Source of the DNA: Castor canadensis
Lineage: Eukaryota > Chordata > Mammalia > Rodentia > Castoridae
DNA: 64,000 nucleotides
Direction: 5' to 3'
Assembly (NCBI RefSeq): GCF_047511655.1
Contig: NC_133387.1
Span: 24,980,353-25,044,352 of the forward strand
The translations under genes were made by a program, and so were the position numbers. The first letter of the stretch is position 1, and the number at the start of each line of letters is the position of its first letter. The notes below the pieces were generated by a model, which saw only the letters and a program-made list of their open reading frames with translations, was not told where the DNA came from and did no database searches. Below, piece by piece: positions 45,961 to 57,231 of this stretch.

Positions 45961-46711
45961 CCGTGAAAACTCTTGGATGGACAACCAACTACTTTTTCTA
46001 AAATGATAAATCTTAATTTCAATGCTGACCTCCTCAAACTACTGTATTTTCAATATTGCTCACATCAAATGATTATATTTATTTATTTCCATATTCTTCA
46101 ATTCCTACTCTCTTTGAGGGCTAGTATGGTATCTTGTTGGTTTTATAATTCTAGCATTTAGCAGTGTTTGGCACACAGCAAATAAATGAATTTTGCAAAA
46201 AGAAGCTCACAAAGTATTAGAGAAGGTTATTAGACAAGTATACAGAAGTAGTAAAGTTTCTTCTCTACTGCTGTAATACAGACCTAGCAAAGGCCCTAAA
46301 AAGGATAGCACAAGACCACTCATCTTTTTCTCCCTGTAGAAATAAGGGATATGAATTAATGTAGTAAAAATTCCTGCTTCATTTTGTGTCTCCAAAAGCA
46401 CAGAGTAACCTAAGTTAAGCTTTATCCAGTACAGCTTTTTTGAAGAATAATAACCTGGAGTAGATAAGGTCAACTTCAAAAAACTACACACACCACTACC
46501 TAATCAGAGCAAAAAAAAATTTTTCCCTACATCCTCATCACACATAATCAATTCTTGACAATAAAACCAGGAGTCATTTTAGACAAGGACCACATAGTAT
46601 TACATTTTGCAAATTTAGTAGAACTACAAAAGATAAGCTCCTTTGTGGACTACAGCAGCACAGGATTTATATTTGAGATGCCAGTGAGGCTCCAACGTCT
46701 ATCAAAACAAC
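45961..46711. other. Unassigned intron sequence
   Basis: Possible L2-like tail near 46105-46190 (AGTGTTTGGCACACAGCAAA). No exon. Confidence 0.35.
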
Positions 46712-46915
46712 AACTGCTGGTAGCTCATGCCTGTAATCCTAGCTACTCAGGAGGCAGAGATCAGGAGGATAGTGATTTGAAGCCTGTCTGGGCAAATAGT
46801 TCATGAGACCCTGTCTCCAAAAAATTCCTCACAAAAAAGGGCTGGTAGAGTGGCTCAAGATGTAGGCCCTGAGTTCAAACGCTAGTACCACAAAAAAATA
46901 AAATAAAATAAATAA
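46712..46915 (+). repeat. Composite SINE, ID-deletion subfamily
   Basis: GGTAGCTCATGCCTGTAATC ... GGGCTGGTAGAGTGGCTCAA joined to GATGTAGGCCCTGAGTTCAA, tail (AAAATA)n. Confidence 0.85.
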
Positions 46916-47157
46916 ACTGTATCAACCAAGTAAGAAAATTTTTGCAAAAATAGCAAACATTTCTATGAATAACTCATTACAATCACTGAATTAGTAATAG
47001 GATAATTCTTATTGTCATTCTTGAGTTTATAAGCACACTTCTCAATCAGTAGCACTTGTAAATGTACAGCTAAAAGTTAAGAAAACAAGCAAACAAAAAA
47101 AAAACAGTTAAGGACAATTTAAAGAGGAAAAAAAAAACAACCAAAACAAACCAAAGA

Positions 47158-47385
47158 CTGTGCCCTTGGCTCATGGCTATAATCCTAGCTACTTGAAAGG
47201 CTTAGATTGAGAGAATCACAGTTCAAGGCCAGCCCAGGCAAATACTTTGAAAGACTCCATCTCTAAAATAACCAGACCAAAATGGACTGGAGGTGTGGCT
47301 CAAACCATAGAGCACCTCTTTGCAAGCTCAAAGCTCTGAGTTCAAATCCCAGTATAACCAAAAAAAAAAAAAAGAAAAAAACAGA
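47158..47385 (+). repeat. Composite SINE, AACCAGA-linker subfamily
   Basis: CTAAAATAACCAGACCAAAA then TGGACTGGAGGTGTGGCTCA and GAGTTCAAATCCCAGTATAA, A-rich tail. Confidence 0.85.
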
Positions 47386-47671
47386 AAAAGGTAAAATACT
47401 ACATTTTATTTGGGGACCAATAATGCTATCTTACATTACAGACTTGGTCATGTATTACAAACAAAAATTCCAGATGGAATGAAAACCAAAATATAATAAA
47501 CACAACCATAAAAACAGCTGAAGAAAATATAGAATTTGTTTATAAACTTGGAGTAGAAACGGCCTTCTAAGACACTAAATGTTTAAGCCAAAAAGGAAAA
47601 AAATCTGGTAAATCTGACTACATGATCACTTTAAAAAATCATAAAATTGGAAGTCAACAAGAAGTACAGCA

Positions 47672-47815
47672 GGGAGCTAGGGGTAGAGAACAATGGTAAA
47701 GCACATGCCTAGTATGTGCAAGGCCCTGAATTGGATCCCTAACTCCAAGGGAGGGAGGGAAAGGAGAGAAACAAAGTGGGGGGGGGGGGAAGAAAGGAAG
47801 AAAGAGAAACAAAGT
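47672..47815 (+). repeat. ID SINE with purine-rich tail
   Basis: GGCCCTGAATTGGATCCCTA; the tail is a long GGGAGG/GAAAGG tract with a run of 11 G near 47779-47789. Confidence 0.75.
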
Positions 47816-47929
47816 AGGAGAACAATATTTCTAATACATATACACAAAGAATTAAAATCCAGAATATTGACTAGTTCCTACAACCCCACAGGAAAAAGAC
47901 AATCTGCTAGAAGGACAGAGATTTTTATC

Positions 47930-48000
47930 TGTTTTGTTCACTGCTATACCCTCAGGACCTGGCACACGGTAGTCACTCCATAAATAATTTGTTAATGCTA
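47930..48000. repeat. L2-like 3' tail remnant
   Basis: TATACCCTCAGGACCTGGCA and GTAGTCACTCCATAAATAAT resemble the L2 3' end. Confidence 0.4.
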
Positions 48001-48159
48001 TGAACAAGCAATAATAAGAAAAAGAATATAAACCACCAAAATATGCATAAAAATATGCCCATAATAAATACATTCATTATGAGCAGAAGAGTACAAATCA
48101 AAAGAACAGTAAAATATTTTTCCCATCAAAGATTTTGTGAAAAAATTTCCAAAATAACC

Positions 48160-48309
48160 ATAAGTGGTATTGAACACCTATGTTTCCAGCACTTTGGAGG
48201 TATAAGTCAGAAGATACAAAGTTTAAGGTCATCTTAGGCTTTATAAGTGGGTTCAAGGCCAGCTTGGGCTATGGGGTAAGACCTTATCTCAAGAAAAAAA
48301 AAAAAAAAA
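48160..48309 (+). repeat. B1 SINE, long form
   Basis: TATGTTTCCAGCACTTTGGA, GGTTCAAGGCCAGCTTGGGC, 17-A tail. Confidence 0.75.
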
Positions 48310-48373
48310 GACTGAACTATTTTACAAGAATATATTCTAGTATTACTAGTATAACTAAAAATATTACTTAAAA

Positions 48374-48655
48374 GCTGGGGTATTGCTCAATGGTAGAGTG
48401 TGTGCTTTGTGCTTAACATGCACAAGTCCCTGGGTTCAATCCCTAGCACCAAAAAAAAAAAAAAAAAAGTCTGCCTAAGCAAGCATGAGGCCCTGAGTTC
48501 AAGCCACAGTAGCAGCCACAAAAAATGGAAGTGCCATTTAACTGATAGAAGGAAAATTTGAGGAAGTAGAAAGACAAAAAATTCAGTTTTTTAAGGGCTG
48601 GGGATGCAGCTCAGTGTCATGCACGAGGCCCTGAGTTCAACTCCCAGAACCAAAT
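48374..48655 (+). repeat. Three ID SINE copies
   Basis: 48374-48468 (TATTGCTCAATGGTAGAGTG, long A tail), a truncated copy at 48469-48530 (GCCCTGAGTTCAAGCCACAG), and a shortened copy at 48595-48655 (GGGATGCAGCTCAGTGTCAT). All are in the same orientation. Confidence 0.8.
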
Positions 48656-48817
48656 TAATTAATTAATTCGGTTTTAGACATAAAAATGTTGAGTCTGTCT
48701 GCAAGCAAACAGTGGGACATACATAGTATTAGCTAAAGGAATACATTTTGGGAGTTGTTGACATGAAGATGATACTTTAATAAGAGATAAGAATCAATAA
48801 GATAAGATAAGAATGGA

Positions 48818-49012
48818 TTACCGGGTGCTAGTAACTCACGCCTATAATCCTAGCTACTCAGAAGGCAAAGATCAGGAGGATTATGGTTCGAAGCCAGCCC
48901 AGGCAAATAAATTCGCAAGACCTATCTCGAAAATATCTAACACAAAAAGGGCTAGTGGAGTGGCTCAAGGTGTAGGTCCTAAGTTCAAGCCCAGGTATTG
49001 GGGGAAAAAGAA
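48818..49012 (+). repeat. Composite SINE, ID-deletion subfamily
   Basis: B1 unit GGGTGCTAGTAACTCACGCC; ID GGCTAGTGGAGTGGCTCAAG joined to GTGTAGGTCCTAAGTTCAAG. Confidence 0.85.
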
Positions 49013-49944
49013 AAGAACAGCGTGGATGACTCAGGGAGAAAACACAATGAATACAGCAGAGGGCCCAAGTCCAAGGAGAAAAAGCTAACAAAGAAGACCT
49101 GAGACACAGTCAGAGAAATCAGATGGAAACTAGTAAAAAGTATGTCTCAGAAGCCATGGGAGGAAACTTTCAGGAATTGGTGTGAAATGCTGTAAGAAGT
49201 CTATTAAGATGAGAAATAGACAGAACACCATGTTTCCCTATCTGATGGACAATATTAAAGAAGTGGATTAAGTAGTTCATGAAGGAAAAAAGTTTGCACA
49301 GCATATACAGAAAATTCCTTTAGGAAGTGGCTGTGAACGAATACAAAGACAGAACAGTAGCAGAAAGGAAATATGCAAGTTGAAGGACAGGGTTACCAAA
49401 ATGGGAGATGGCACAGCAAGTCTGAATACTGAAGGAAAGGATCTAATATAAAGAGGAAATAACCAAAAGAAGAATTCTTTAAGAAGACAGCAGAGAATGT
49501 GACTAAAGCACCTCTGGAAGGATTGGTCTTTAGTAGAATAAGGATACTTCCTTCACCATTAACAGGAAGGAAGAAGAAAAAGATCAGTCCCAGATCCACA
49601 TAGGTTTGTAGATCTGGAGGTACAAAAATAAAAAGGTTCCTATTTGGAGTCTTCTGTTTTTAAAAAGAAGCATAGGGCCTATCATTAGATTGAGAGAGGT
49701 TAGAAATATAGTATGAAATAGTCATTTGCAATGCGAAAGTGAATCTCCTACAAAAATGTGTAGCATTGCTAGGCATTGCTGGTTACACATATGAGGTTGG
49801 TGACTATGGATTTATACTGACACCGATCTGCCTGGCTTTCTGATTTTCTCTATCAACTTTCAGATTCATGGGTGCACACAAACTAAGAAATGCACTGTTC
49901 AACCAGTGTATTTCTGAGTTCTACAAGCAGCAGAAGTCAATTCA
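49013..49944. other. Purine-rich intron sequence, perhaps an old LINE
   Basis: Plus-strand A/G-rich text (GAAAGG, AAGAAG) without a SINE. It might be an antisense L2/L3-type relic; no family motif is certain and no exon is recognised. Confidence 0.3.
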
Positions 49945-50040
49945 GGGGCTGGCAGAATGGCTCAAGCAGTTCAACGCCTGCCTAGCAAGGGTGAGGCCCT
50001 GAGTTCAAACTCCAGTGCTGTCCCCCTCAAAACCAAAAGA
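49945..50040 (+). repeat. ID SINE
   Basis: GGGGCTGGCAGAATGGCTCA and GAGTTCAAACTCCAGTGCTG. Confidence 0.85.
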
Positions 50041-50679
50041 AAAAAGATGTCAATTCAAGTCTTTTTCAGAAGTCAAAAGACTGAAATAGAAGAATTTACA
50101 GAAAGGATATGAAGTAGCTTCCAGGTGGAGAAACTCCTTAATGGTTACACAGCTAAAAACAAACCCCCCACCCTGAAATTACAGAATTGGTTTGGCAAAG
50201 ATGACATGATTGGTAATGCCAAGCAAGAGCTGCTGCAGCTTGGTTTACAATATTATAGTTCTGATAACAGGTGCTAACACTAACAGCATTGCCACAGTTA
50301 CCCCTGGGGCATGATGTTACTGCTAGAAGCTGATGCTACTTGAGGGATTTGCTGATAATGGAGGGGGATATTATAAAGAATATAGTGGAAGGGTTTGGAG
50401 ATTGGATCCACTGAAACAATGAAGAGAGTGGTAAAGAGGATATTGGATGAGGGATGGAAAGGAAGTGACTGAAGTACACAAGGATGTGGTTTATGCCTCT
50501 TCATAGAAAAGGGTAGCTTCAGAGATCCAAAGGGTTGCACAGAGCAGTCTTAGCAGCACCTTAAGCAGACTTCGCATGAGAGTTTGGTCAGAGCAATAGG
50601 GGATTGGCAGCATGACAAAGTCTCCCACTGTTGCTATGAGCAATGTTTCATCTCACTGATTCCAAAGGTATCACAGACT
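50041..50679. other. Unassigned intron sequence
   Basis: No exon or clear repeat. The minus open frame 50298-50540 has no known domain. Confidence 0.35.
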
Positions 50680-50842
50680 GGCAAAGCCTTGGGCAAGTTA
50701 ATTACTCCCTTTAAGCCAATATTCTCATCTGTAAAATAAAGACAATACTACTCATCTGATAAAGTTGTTATGAAGATTAATAGATAAGAAAGATATCTGG
50801 CACAGAGTAAGTACTCAGTAAATGGTCAACATTATAAGTGTC
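50680..50842 (+). repeat. MIR SINE relic
   Basis: CTTGGGCAAGTTAATTACTC, CTCATCTGTAAAATAAAGAC and GGCACAGAGTAAGTACTCAG. Confidence 0.75.
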
Positions 50843-51067
50843 AACAAAGCCAAGAGAAGAGTTGCAAAAAACATGTAGTCAACACTATCGAATCTTTTAA
50901 AGCGATCAAAAGGGTCATGCTGGAGCACTGCATGAGATTAGTTTGTAGAGATGAAGCCAGTTTTAGTCTTCAGAGGTTTTAAGAAAAAGCCTTATAGTCA
51001 GAGCCACTCAACTACTAGTTCTAGGGTCCCTATTTATTACAGGTTCTGAGCTAACAATTAGGTGCCC

Positions 51068-51286
51068 AGCTGAGCACTGTGGCTCACACCTGTAATACTA
51101 ACTATTTGGGAGATTGATATCAGAAGATTCAAGGCCAGCCCGGGCAAATAGTTCACAAGACCTCATCTCCAAAATAACCAGAGTAAAATGGACTAGAAGT
51201 GAGGCTCAAGAGGCAGAGTGCCTACTTCACAAGGACGAAGCCCTGAGTTCAAAGCCCAGTTCCACAAAAAAAAAAAAAAAAAAACT
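51068..51286 (+). repeat. Composite SINE, AACCAGAG-linker subfamily
   Basis: CCAAAATAACCAGAGTAAAA then TGGACTAGAAGTGAGGCTCA; 19-A tail. Confidence 0.85.
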
Positions 51287-51721
51287 AGGTACCTAAAACT
51301 AATATATTTCTACTAATGAACCCTTGGAAAAAAGAAAAGAAAGTCACCAGCTATTACTGCAAGGATCCAAAAGAGAAAATGGCTAATTGAATTGTAAAAT
51401 GTAGGAGGAGGGAAACTGAAAATTATATGTTTAAGCTTTGTTAACTTACAGTAAAACTGTTACAAAAGAAACTCTTCTTTTCTCTCTTCTCACCAAACCT
51501 CCAGCCATAAGCCATTAATGCTCTAAAAAGCTCTTACAAATTTCACTGAAATCTGATCAAGCTCATTAAACTTCTTACAGGGTGAGTGAATTTTAGCTCC
51601 TCTAATTGTACCCAGCACCTGAACGTAACAGCAGGATGGTGGATTAGGGCAACTGCCAAGATCATTCTCCCATCCATCTCGGTGTACCTCTCTGAATATT
51701 TAAACAAGAACTAGCATGAAC
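51287..51721. other. Low-repeat intron sequence
   Basis: No element recognised. The section around 51470-51700 is balanced in composition and may be constrained. Confidence 0.3.
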
Positions 51722-51842
51722 TAGGCATACATGATGGTGCATGCCTGTAATCCCCGTAATTCAAGGAGGTTGAGGCAAGAGATCACAAGGTTGAGGTCAG
51801 CCCAGAAGACAGTGTCTCAAAAAAAAAAAAAAAAAAAAAAAA
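51722..51842 (+). repeat. B1 SINE with 24-A tail
   Basis: GGCATACATGATGGTGCATG to CAGTGTCTCAAAAA. The pure A tail (51819-51842) suggests a recent insertion. Confidence 0.85.
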
Positions 51843-52309
51843 CCTACCATGAAAGAACATTCTTTATAAACTCAACTCAACAAAGGGTCTGAATAAATAT
51901 TACAAATCTCTTTTTTTCTTCTCTGTGAAAAAGGGCATTTTAAGAAAATGATATCCTAAATTTGTTCTCCATTTTCACAAACTATTCACTTATTTAACTA
52001 GACACCAAGGATCTAAATACCTCCCTCAAGACATCAAACACACAACTGCAATTTTAGTCCAGAGCAACCTCCGAAAACAGTTCTTAATGTTTAATATTTC
52101 CTAGGCTGAAGGAGAATAGAATTCACAAATTATACTAATACAAAATGAGGGCTAGTCAGAAGTCTTAAATGTTCGTGAGGATACATGGTAAGACCTTCAA
52201 TTAGTTCAATAAATAAAAAGAAATTGCCTGTTATAGAATAACAAAAAGAACCACATGGATTATACAAATTAAAATTTAAAAGGTAAATTTTGAGCAGAAA
52301 AATATTTGA

Positions 52310-52470
52310 ATTGAAAAGCTACAGAATTGGGCTTTGGAGTCAAACAGATTAGGATTCTGTTAGCTTCATCACATTATTGTATAACCTTGAGATAAATTCC
52401 TTAGTCTATCCAATCCTCATTTCCTCAATAGCACTACCTTTAGGGGCTCTTAAAAGGATTAAATAAAACT
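52310..52470 (+). repeat. MIR SINE relic
   Basis: GGAGTCAAACAGATTAGGAT, TATAACCTTGAGATAAATTC and CCTCATTTCCTCAATAGCAC. Confidence 0.75.
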
Positions 52471-52471
52471 G

Positions 52472-52558
52472 TGTGTGTTTATTTTGTATATATGTAATAT
52501 ATATGTATATGTATGTATATATATACACACACACACACACATATATATATATACACGC
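52472..52558 (+). repeat. (TG/TA/CA)n compound microsatellite
   Basis: TGTGTG, then TATATATGTATA, then CACACA and TATATATATACACG. Confidence 0.85.
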
Positions 52559-52681
52559 AGAGACTGATTCACAGAGAAGGTGGGATTTATTTAAATAATG
52601 GAAAAATTGTTAGCTGAAAGAAGGAGAAATACATTCCTCAGGTACTCCAAGCTTATTTATAACTTTAAAGAATAAGGATAA

Positions 52682-52828
52682 AGCCAGGTATGGTTGTACA
52701 CACCTGTAATCCCAGCACTTAGGTGGCTCAGAGAGAAGGATCAGAAGTTTGAGGTCAGCCTGAGCTACATATCAAATTCTAGGCCAGCCTGCAATACACA
52801 GTGAAACTCTATCTCAAAAAGAAAAGGA
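52682..52828 (+). repeat. B1 SINE, long form
   Basis: GCCAGGTATGGTTGTACACA to TGAAACTCTATCTCAAAAAG, with the doubled AGCCTG block. Confidence 0.85.
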
Positions 52829-53139
52829 TAAACTTCTCAGATTACCAGTTAATTAAATTATAAATATGAGGCTATATCATTAATCTTGAAATGCTTTTCT
52901 ATATAAGATATTCTTTACTCCTTCTTATTTTATAATTCTTTGAGGTCCTACGTCTCTACAATTTTATCCCATCCTCTTCCTAAAGCCTTGACTTAGACTC
53001 TCCTTACTTTGGTTTTGGGATGACCTAAGCCTTAGCCAGACAGACACACCTTAAGAGTTCACTTAGTATTCTAAAGACTTCTGGAAGAAGGCCAGAAGAC
53101 AGCATCTAAGAGGTTAGAATGAATCCATGTGGCATAAGG

Positions 53140-53345
53140 AAAAGGACGCAGGCTATGGAAACAGACACTGGTTTAAATACCATCTCTGCCACTGTTTAGA
53201 TATATAACCTTTAGCAAGGCATTTAGCCTCTCTAGATCACATTTCCTCATCTGTAAAATGGAGATAGTGTTCTTGTCAGGATTACAGAAATGCCTATGAC
53301 AATTCCTGGCACATAAAAGGCCAATTAATGCTAACTATTATTAGG
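53140..53345 (+). repeat. MIR SINE relic, near complete
   Basis: CTGCCACTGTTTAGATATAT, TTTCCTCATCTGTAAAATGG and TTCCTGGCACATAAAAGG; one of the best MIR copies here. Confidence 0.85.
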
Positions 53346-54437
53346 GTCCAACTGCCAATTGCCTTCCTAAATGCTTTGCCAAGCTGTACTTTTCTAACTG
53401 GCAAAGAAGTCCTGCTGTTCCAACATTCCCATACCTATATTCAAAACACTCCTTTTTGGTAATCTATAATTAACTCAATCAAGAGCTTAAACAATTCAGG
53501 GCAAGAAAGCACTAACTCATCTCATTCTCTCCTGACAGTAGCAAAGCCAATGCAAGGGAGAATCTGTTTGCCAAGAGAAATAGGGAGTGTTTGATCACTA
53601 TCATTACTGATAGTGATTAAGCACAAACTAGTTGAGTTCTTGGGCTTACAGCCTTATTGTTAAAAAGTTTTAACTTTTCTAAAATAATTCCTCCCCTGCC
53701 TTGTCTTCTCTGCTGTACACAGACATTCCTAGCACTTATTTCCAAGAACACACGGGAAAAAATCCTCTCAACTGCTACCACATTCACTGTCAAACTTACC
53801 TTCCCATTTCACAAATTACTTCTTTAGAGATTTTTGGTTTTCTGAGTTCACTTAACTTGGACTTATAAAGAAGAACATTAAATACATCATAACTATAATG
53901 ACAAGATCTGGCCCCCAGAGCACCACAAGTTACAGGATAGAGGCAGGTACCAAACAAAGATAAAATGTGACTTAGTAACCTGCACACCATATGTTCATTC
54001 CTATTAACTACTGCACTTGGGAATTCTGGCTCTTATAAAAAGTTTACTTCCCTTGTGTGGCTGAGCACAGTAAGAGAACCAAGGAAACTGATGACAGATA
54101 CATGAATGGAATAAAGAAAACTGCCAATGGAAATCTGACTTATAAAGTTTGTACCCAACAGTTACAAAATAAAAGCAACAGCCATGGGCTATGAAGCCAA
54201 AGGCAACTATTTCAATTCTAGTATTGCCAGTCCCTCCACACACAAAAAAAGTAGAAGAGTGTCAAAGTCAGAATGTTTATTTAAATAGACAATCTAAGAA
54301 TCAAGAAATCAAAATATCACACTGCAGTTTTTTGGTGAGGTGACTTTCCATTTGGGAAAAGAAGGGAAATCTTACTTTTCATTTAGCCAATTCAATATCA
54401 AGAAAGTAAAAGATTCTGTCCCTAAAAAGAAACTCAA
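53346..54437. other. Low-repeat intron sequence
   Basis: No transposon recognised over about 1.1 kb. Minus open frames at 53796-53990 and 54004-54243 lack known domains. Confidence 0.35.
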
Positions 54438-54581
54438 ACCAGATCTGGTGGTACACATCTATAATCCCAGTCAAGAGGCTGATGCAGAAGGATCATGAAT
54501 TCATTCAAAGCCAGCATGGACTACATGGCAAAACCGTGACTCAAAGGAAAGAGAAAATTTAAAAAAAAAAAAAAAAAAAAA
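54438..54581 (+). repeat. B1 SINE with long A tail
   Basis: GATCTGGTGGTACACATCTA to ACCGTGACTCAAAGGAAAG, A-run at 54561-54580. Confidence 0.8.
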
Positions 54582-54829
54582 TAGGCTCAGCAATGCCCTT
54601 ATGGCATACCTGCATCCTTCCTCAGAACTTCACCTGATTAACTTTCTGCAGAAGTTGTTTTTTGGTGCAATTAACATTGTAAGACAAGCTCAGCCCTGTC
54701 TTCCATAGCCTTGAGGGTGCTGAGTAAATCTAGAATCATGGAAGGTACATTTTGATACTGAAAAAACAGGAAGAGAGTGGCTCAACAAGGAAAATGGCCA
54801 AGAAGCATATCTAGAATTAAGAAAAACAA

Positions 54830-55035
54830 GTCTGGCGCCAGTGGCTCACACTTATAATCCTAGCTACTTAGGAGGCTGAGATCCAGGGGATCAATATTAA
54901 AGGATGGCCTGGGCAAATAGTTTGTGAGACCCCCATCTCCAAAAACCACCAGAGCAAAATGGACTGGAGGTGTAGCTCAAGCAGTAAAGAGCCTGCTTTG
55001 TAAGATCAAACCCCAGTCCCACAAAAAAAAAGAAG
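54830..55035 (+). repeat. Composite SINE, AACCA-linker subfamily
   Basis: B1 unit (GCGCCAGTGGCTCACACTTA), CACCAGAGCAAAATGGACTG, and an ID unit with an internal deletion (CTTTGTAAGATCAAACCCCA). Confidence 0.85.
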
Positions 55036-55184
55036 AAAACAGACTCCAGAGTGCTGTCCTGTGATTCCTTTTTTAACTTCTTTACATAGAATCTATTGAA
55101 CTGTGTGTACCTTTCAGAGTTCATGGTGGCATCCACTTATGCCAGGATGGAATAAAGATCAATTTTTCATAACAATAGCTATCA

Positions 55185-55372
55185 TTTCTTAAGACTCTAC
55201 TGTAAGTGCCAAGTTCAATGCTAAGACCTTTACACGTATTTCTAAACCTCAATCAGAACTAGTATCCTCAATTTACAGAAGAAACTGATTTGTAGGACTT
55301 GGAAATTACTCAAAAGCTAGGATTCAAACCCAGGTTGGCCTGACTGTAAAGCAATTTGTTATACATTTTTAT
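55185..55372 (-). repeat. MIR SINE relic
   Basis: TATCCTCAATTTACAGAAGA and CTAGGATTCAAACCCAGGTT are the reverse MIR core. Confidence 0.75.
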
Positions 55373-56559
55373 CCTCAAAAGATCTAACTGAATTACAGAT
55401 TTTAGACAAAAGACTTTTAATCACAAGAAAAAGATTTGGCCAAAGTTATAAGGTACCTCAACTAATGAGAAACTTGCTTCAGATTTCCAGGTCACATCTA
55501 GGTATTGTCAGCACTGGTACCAGGGCTGCCTCTTTTAACTATTACTCTTCCCAGAAGTTTAATATTACAAACCACAAGGACATGTCTTAAAACATTAATA
55601 AGAGAATTCCTTCAGTCTTGCCTCTGACATCATTCATCACTATACTTAGGTAGTTAGAATGAAAAAGTTACAACAGCTAACCCTAATCATGAGGCAATTA
55701 CAACAAAATGTTTGGCTGGACCTAAGGCTCCAATTCAACTGAGTCCTACACAGTACAACCAATGCAGACTTCACATCCCTTTATTGCTGTTCTGACAAAA
55801 CAATTCAAAAATCATTCACAAAAATTTTTTTAAAAATCACTGTGCTCATATTGTGCCTAGGAAATTAGAACCACAATCCCTTTTCAGATGGTCCACATGG
55901 TCCACTGTCTTTTCCAATGCTTGTCTTTCTTTTTTTCTTTCTGTCATTTAGCATTATTTGTGTGTCATGTGTAGTGTGTGTGTGCGTGAGAGAGACAGAA
56001 AGACAGAAAGAGACAGACAGACAAACACAGATAACCTGGTTAGCCAATGTGCGGGTAACACAGAAGCATTACACATCTAGGTGCTCTTACTCCTTGGTGT
56101 TCCGAGGCCTCGAAACCACGTATGAAAGAAGGTGACAGCTGAGATAGAAAGCCTCACGATGAAGGCTTTCCCAAAAGTAGCAGCATTTTTTCCTAACAGT
56201 TTCCGATCATAATACAGGGACCAACAAAGCAATTTTCCGCTTTACATACAATCTAATTATCCTGGTGGCCAGTTACTGAGCGGGGAGAACGAACCTCTCC
56301 AGATAAAGAGCAAAAAATCTCTGCATTACCCTTCTACAACCAAAGATGCAAGGGTACTGCAGTAGCTGGACAGGAAAAACATAGCATTAGCACTGCCCTA
56401 TGGAAGCGGTTGGCCGCAGAAAAGGAGAAAGTCATCATCTGTACGGAAGCCAGACAACTGCGAGCAGTTCAGTGCGAGCTAACTACTGCTTCCTTGCTCT
56501 CCAAGTAGGAAGGATCTTTATTGCTGGTCCCGAAAGCGGTAAGGGTTTTCTACACTATC
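55373..56559. other. Intron 1 start, repeat-poor flank of the CpG island
   Basis: Apart from the TG/GA tract at 55970-56030 no repeat is seen. CpG frequency rises from about 56.1 kb. Splicing or promoter-proximal regulatory elements of AHCYL2 are plausible, but no motif is certain. Confidence 0.4.
55970..56030 (+). repeat. (TG)n(GA)n tract
   Basis: TGTGTGTGTGCGTGAGAGAG followed by ACAGAAAGACAGAAAGAGAC-type repeats. Confidence 0.8.
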
Positions 56560-56866
56560 GGGGTCTCCTCCCCGAATAGTCCAGAAAAGAACACGCGGGA
56601 GTGTGCTGGAGGGGCGTTCTATAAGGCGCTTTTCCTCCCCCCCCCACCATTCCAAGTAGTCGGGCAGCTCGCCACCTCCATGTTACTCATGGTCAAGCGC
56701 GGCCGTGCCACCTGGAGTCTCGGCCCCCGGGGGCGGCAGCTCTGGGCGTGGGTTTAGTGGGGATCAGAAGGGAGGGTGTGGAGGCTGGTGCTTCCTGTGC
56801 CGGAGGATCTGCAGCTCCCTTTCCTCCCTCCCTGCCTGTCTCTCCGAGCGGCAGCCCGGTCCCAAT

Positions 56867-56868
56867 AC
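56867..56868 (-). other. AHCYL2: Splice donor of AHCYL2 exon 1
   Basis: The minus strand reads AAG|GTATTG, with the GT at 56868-56867. Position +3 is A, and +4 and +5 are T and T rather than the preferred A and G, so the donor is moderate. Reading past it would add unrelated basic sequence (VLGPGCRSERQ) up to a stop, which supports the splice. Confidence 0.8.
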
Positions 56869-57231
56869 CTTCTTGACCGTGCGCGGCGCCTCGGTGACCG
56901 TGCCGTCGGGGCTGACCAGGGCCTCGCCGCCGTCGCGGTGTCGCTGGTGCTGGTGATGCGGGTCACTCCGTTTCATGGCCGACGCCTGAGGCACCTTCCC
57001 GGCCGCGGGGCTGAGAGCAGCGGCGGGCCCCGAGCCCGGGCCAGGGGCCGGGGGCCGCTCCGCCGCGGGAGCTGGAGCCTCGGGCTCCCCGCCGCCCGCC
57101 GGAGGGGCCATGGCGCCCACCGCCGCCGTGCTCAGTCCTAGCTGGGGCTCCGCCTCGGAGGGGCTCAGGTCCTTCAGCTCCACCTCAGGTACCTTGGCGG
57201 CAGCCGCTGCTGACACAACCTGCACCGACAT
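56869..57231 (-). CDS. AHCYL2: AHCYL2 first coding exon (partial CDS, residues 1-121)
   Basis: This exon encodes the N-terminal extension specific to AHCYL2 (long-IRBIT), a catalytically divergent S-adenosylhomocysteine-hydrolase-like protein. The family is known for binding the IP3 receptor and regulating the NBCe1-B bicarbonate transporter. Reading minus from the ATG at 57231-57229, the protein starts MSVQVVSAAAAAKVPEVELK. An Ala/Pro/Gly-rich stretch follows (about residues 38-80), then a His/Gln/Arg cluster (PHHQHQRHRD, residues 91-100), and the exon ends TVTEAPRTVKK. Exactly 121 codons run to AAG|GTATTG, so the intron is phase 0. The hydrolase-like domain and the Ser-rich regulatory segment lie on later exons outside the window. 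The start fits my recollection of the mammalian protein and has G at -3. The frame stays open upstream, so longer N-termini are formally possible. Identification is by recognition of the protein, not by alignment. Confidence 0.93.

Larger units (their letters stand above)
1..56868 (-). other. AHCYL2: AHCYL2 intron 1 (5' part; continues past window start)
   Basis: Everything on the 3' side of the exon 1 donor lacks a recognisable coding exon. I looked in particular for the Ser-rich exon 2 segment expected after TVKK and did not find it. The human gene is also known for a very long first intron. Alternative first exons used by shorter isoforms could lie here, but none can be identified from sequence. 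Confidence 0.7.
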
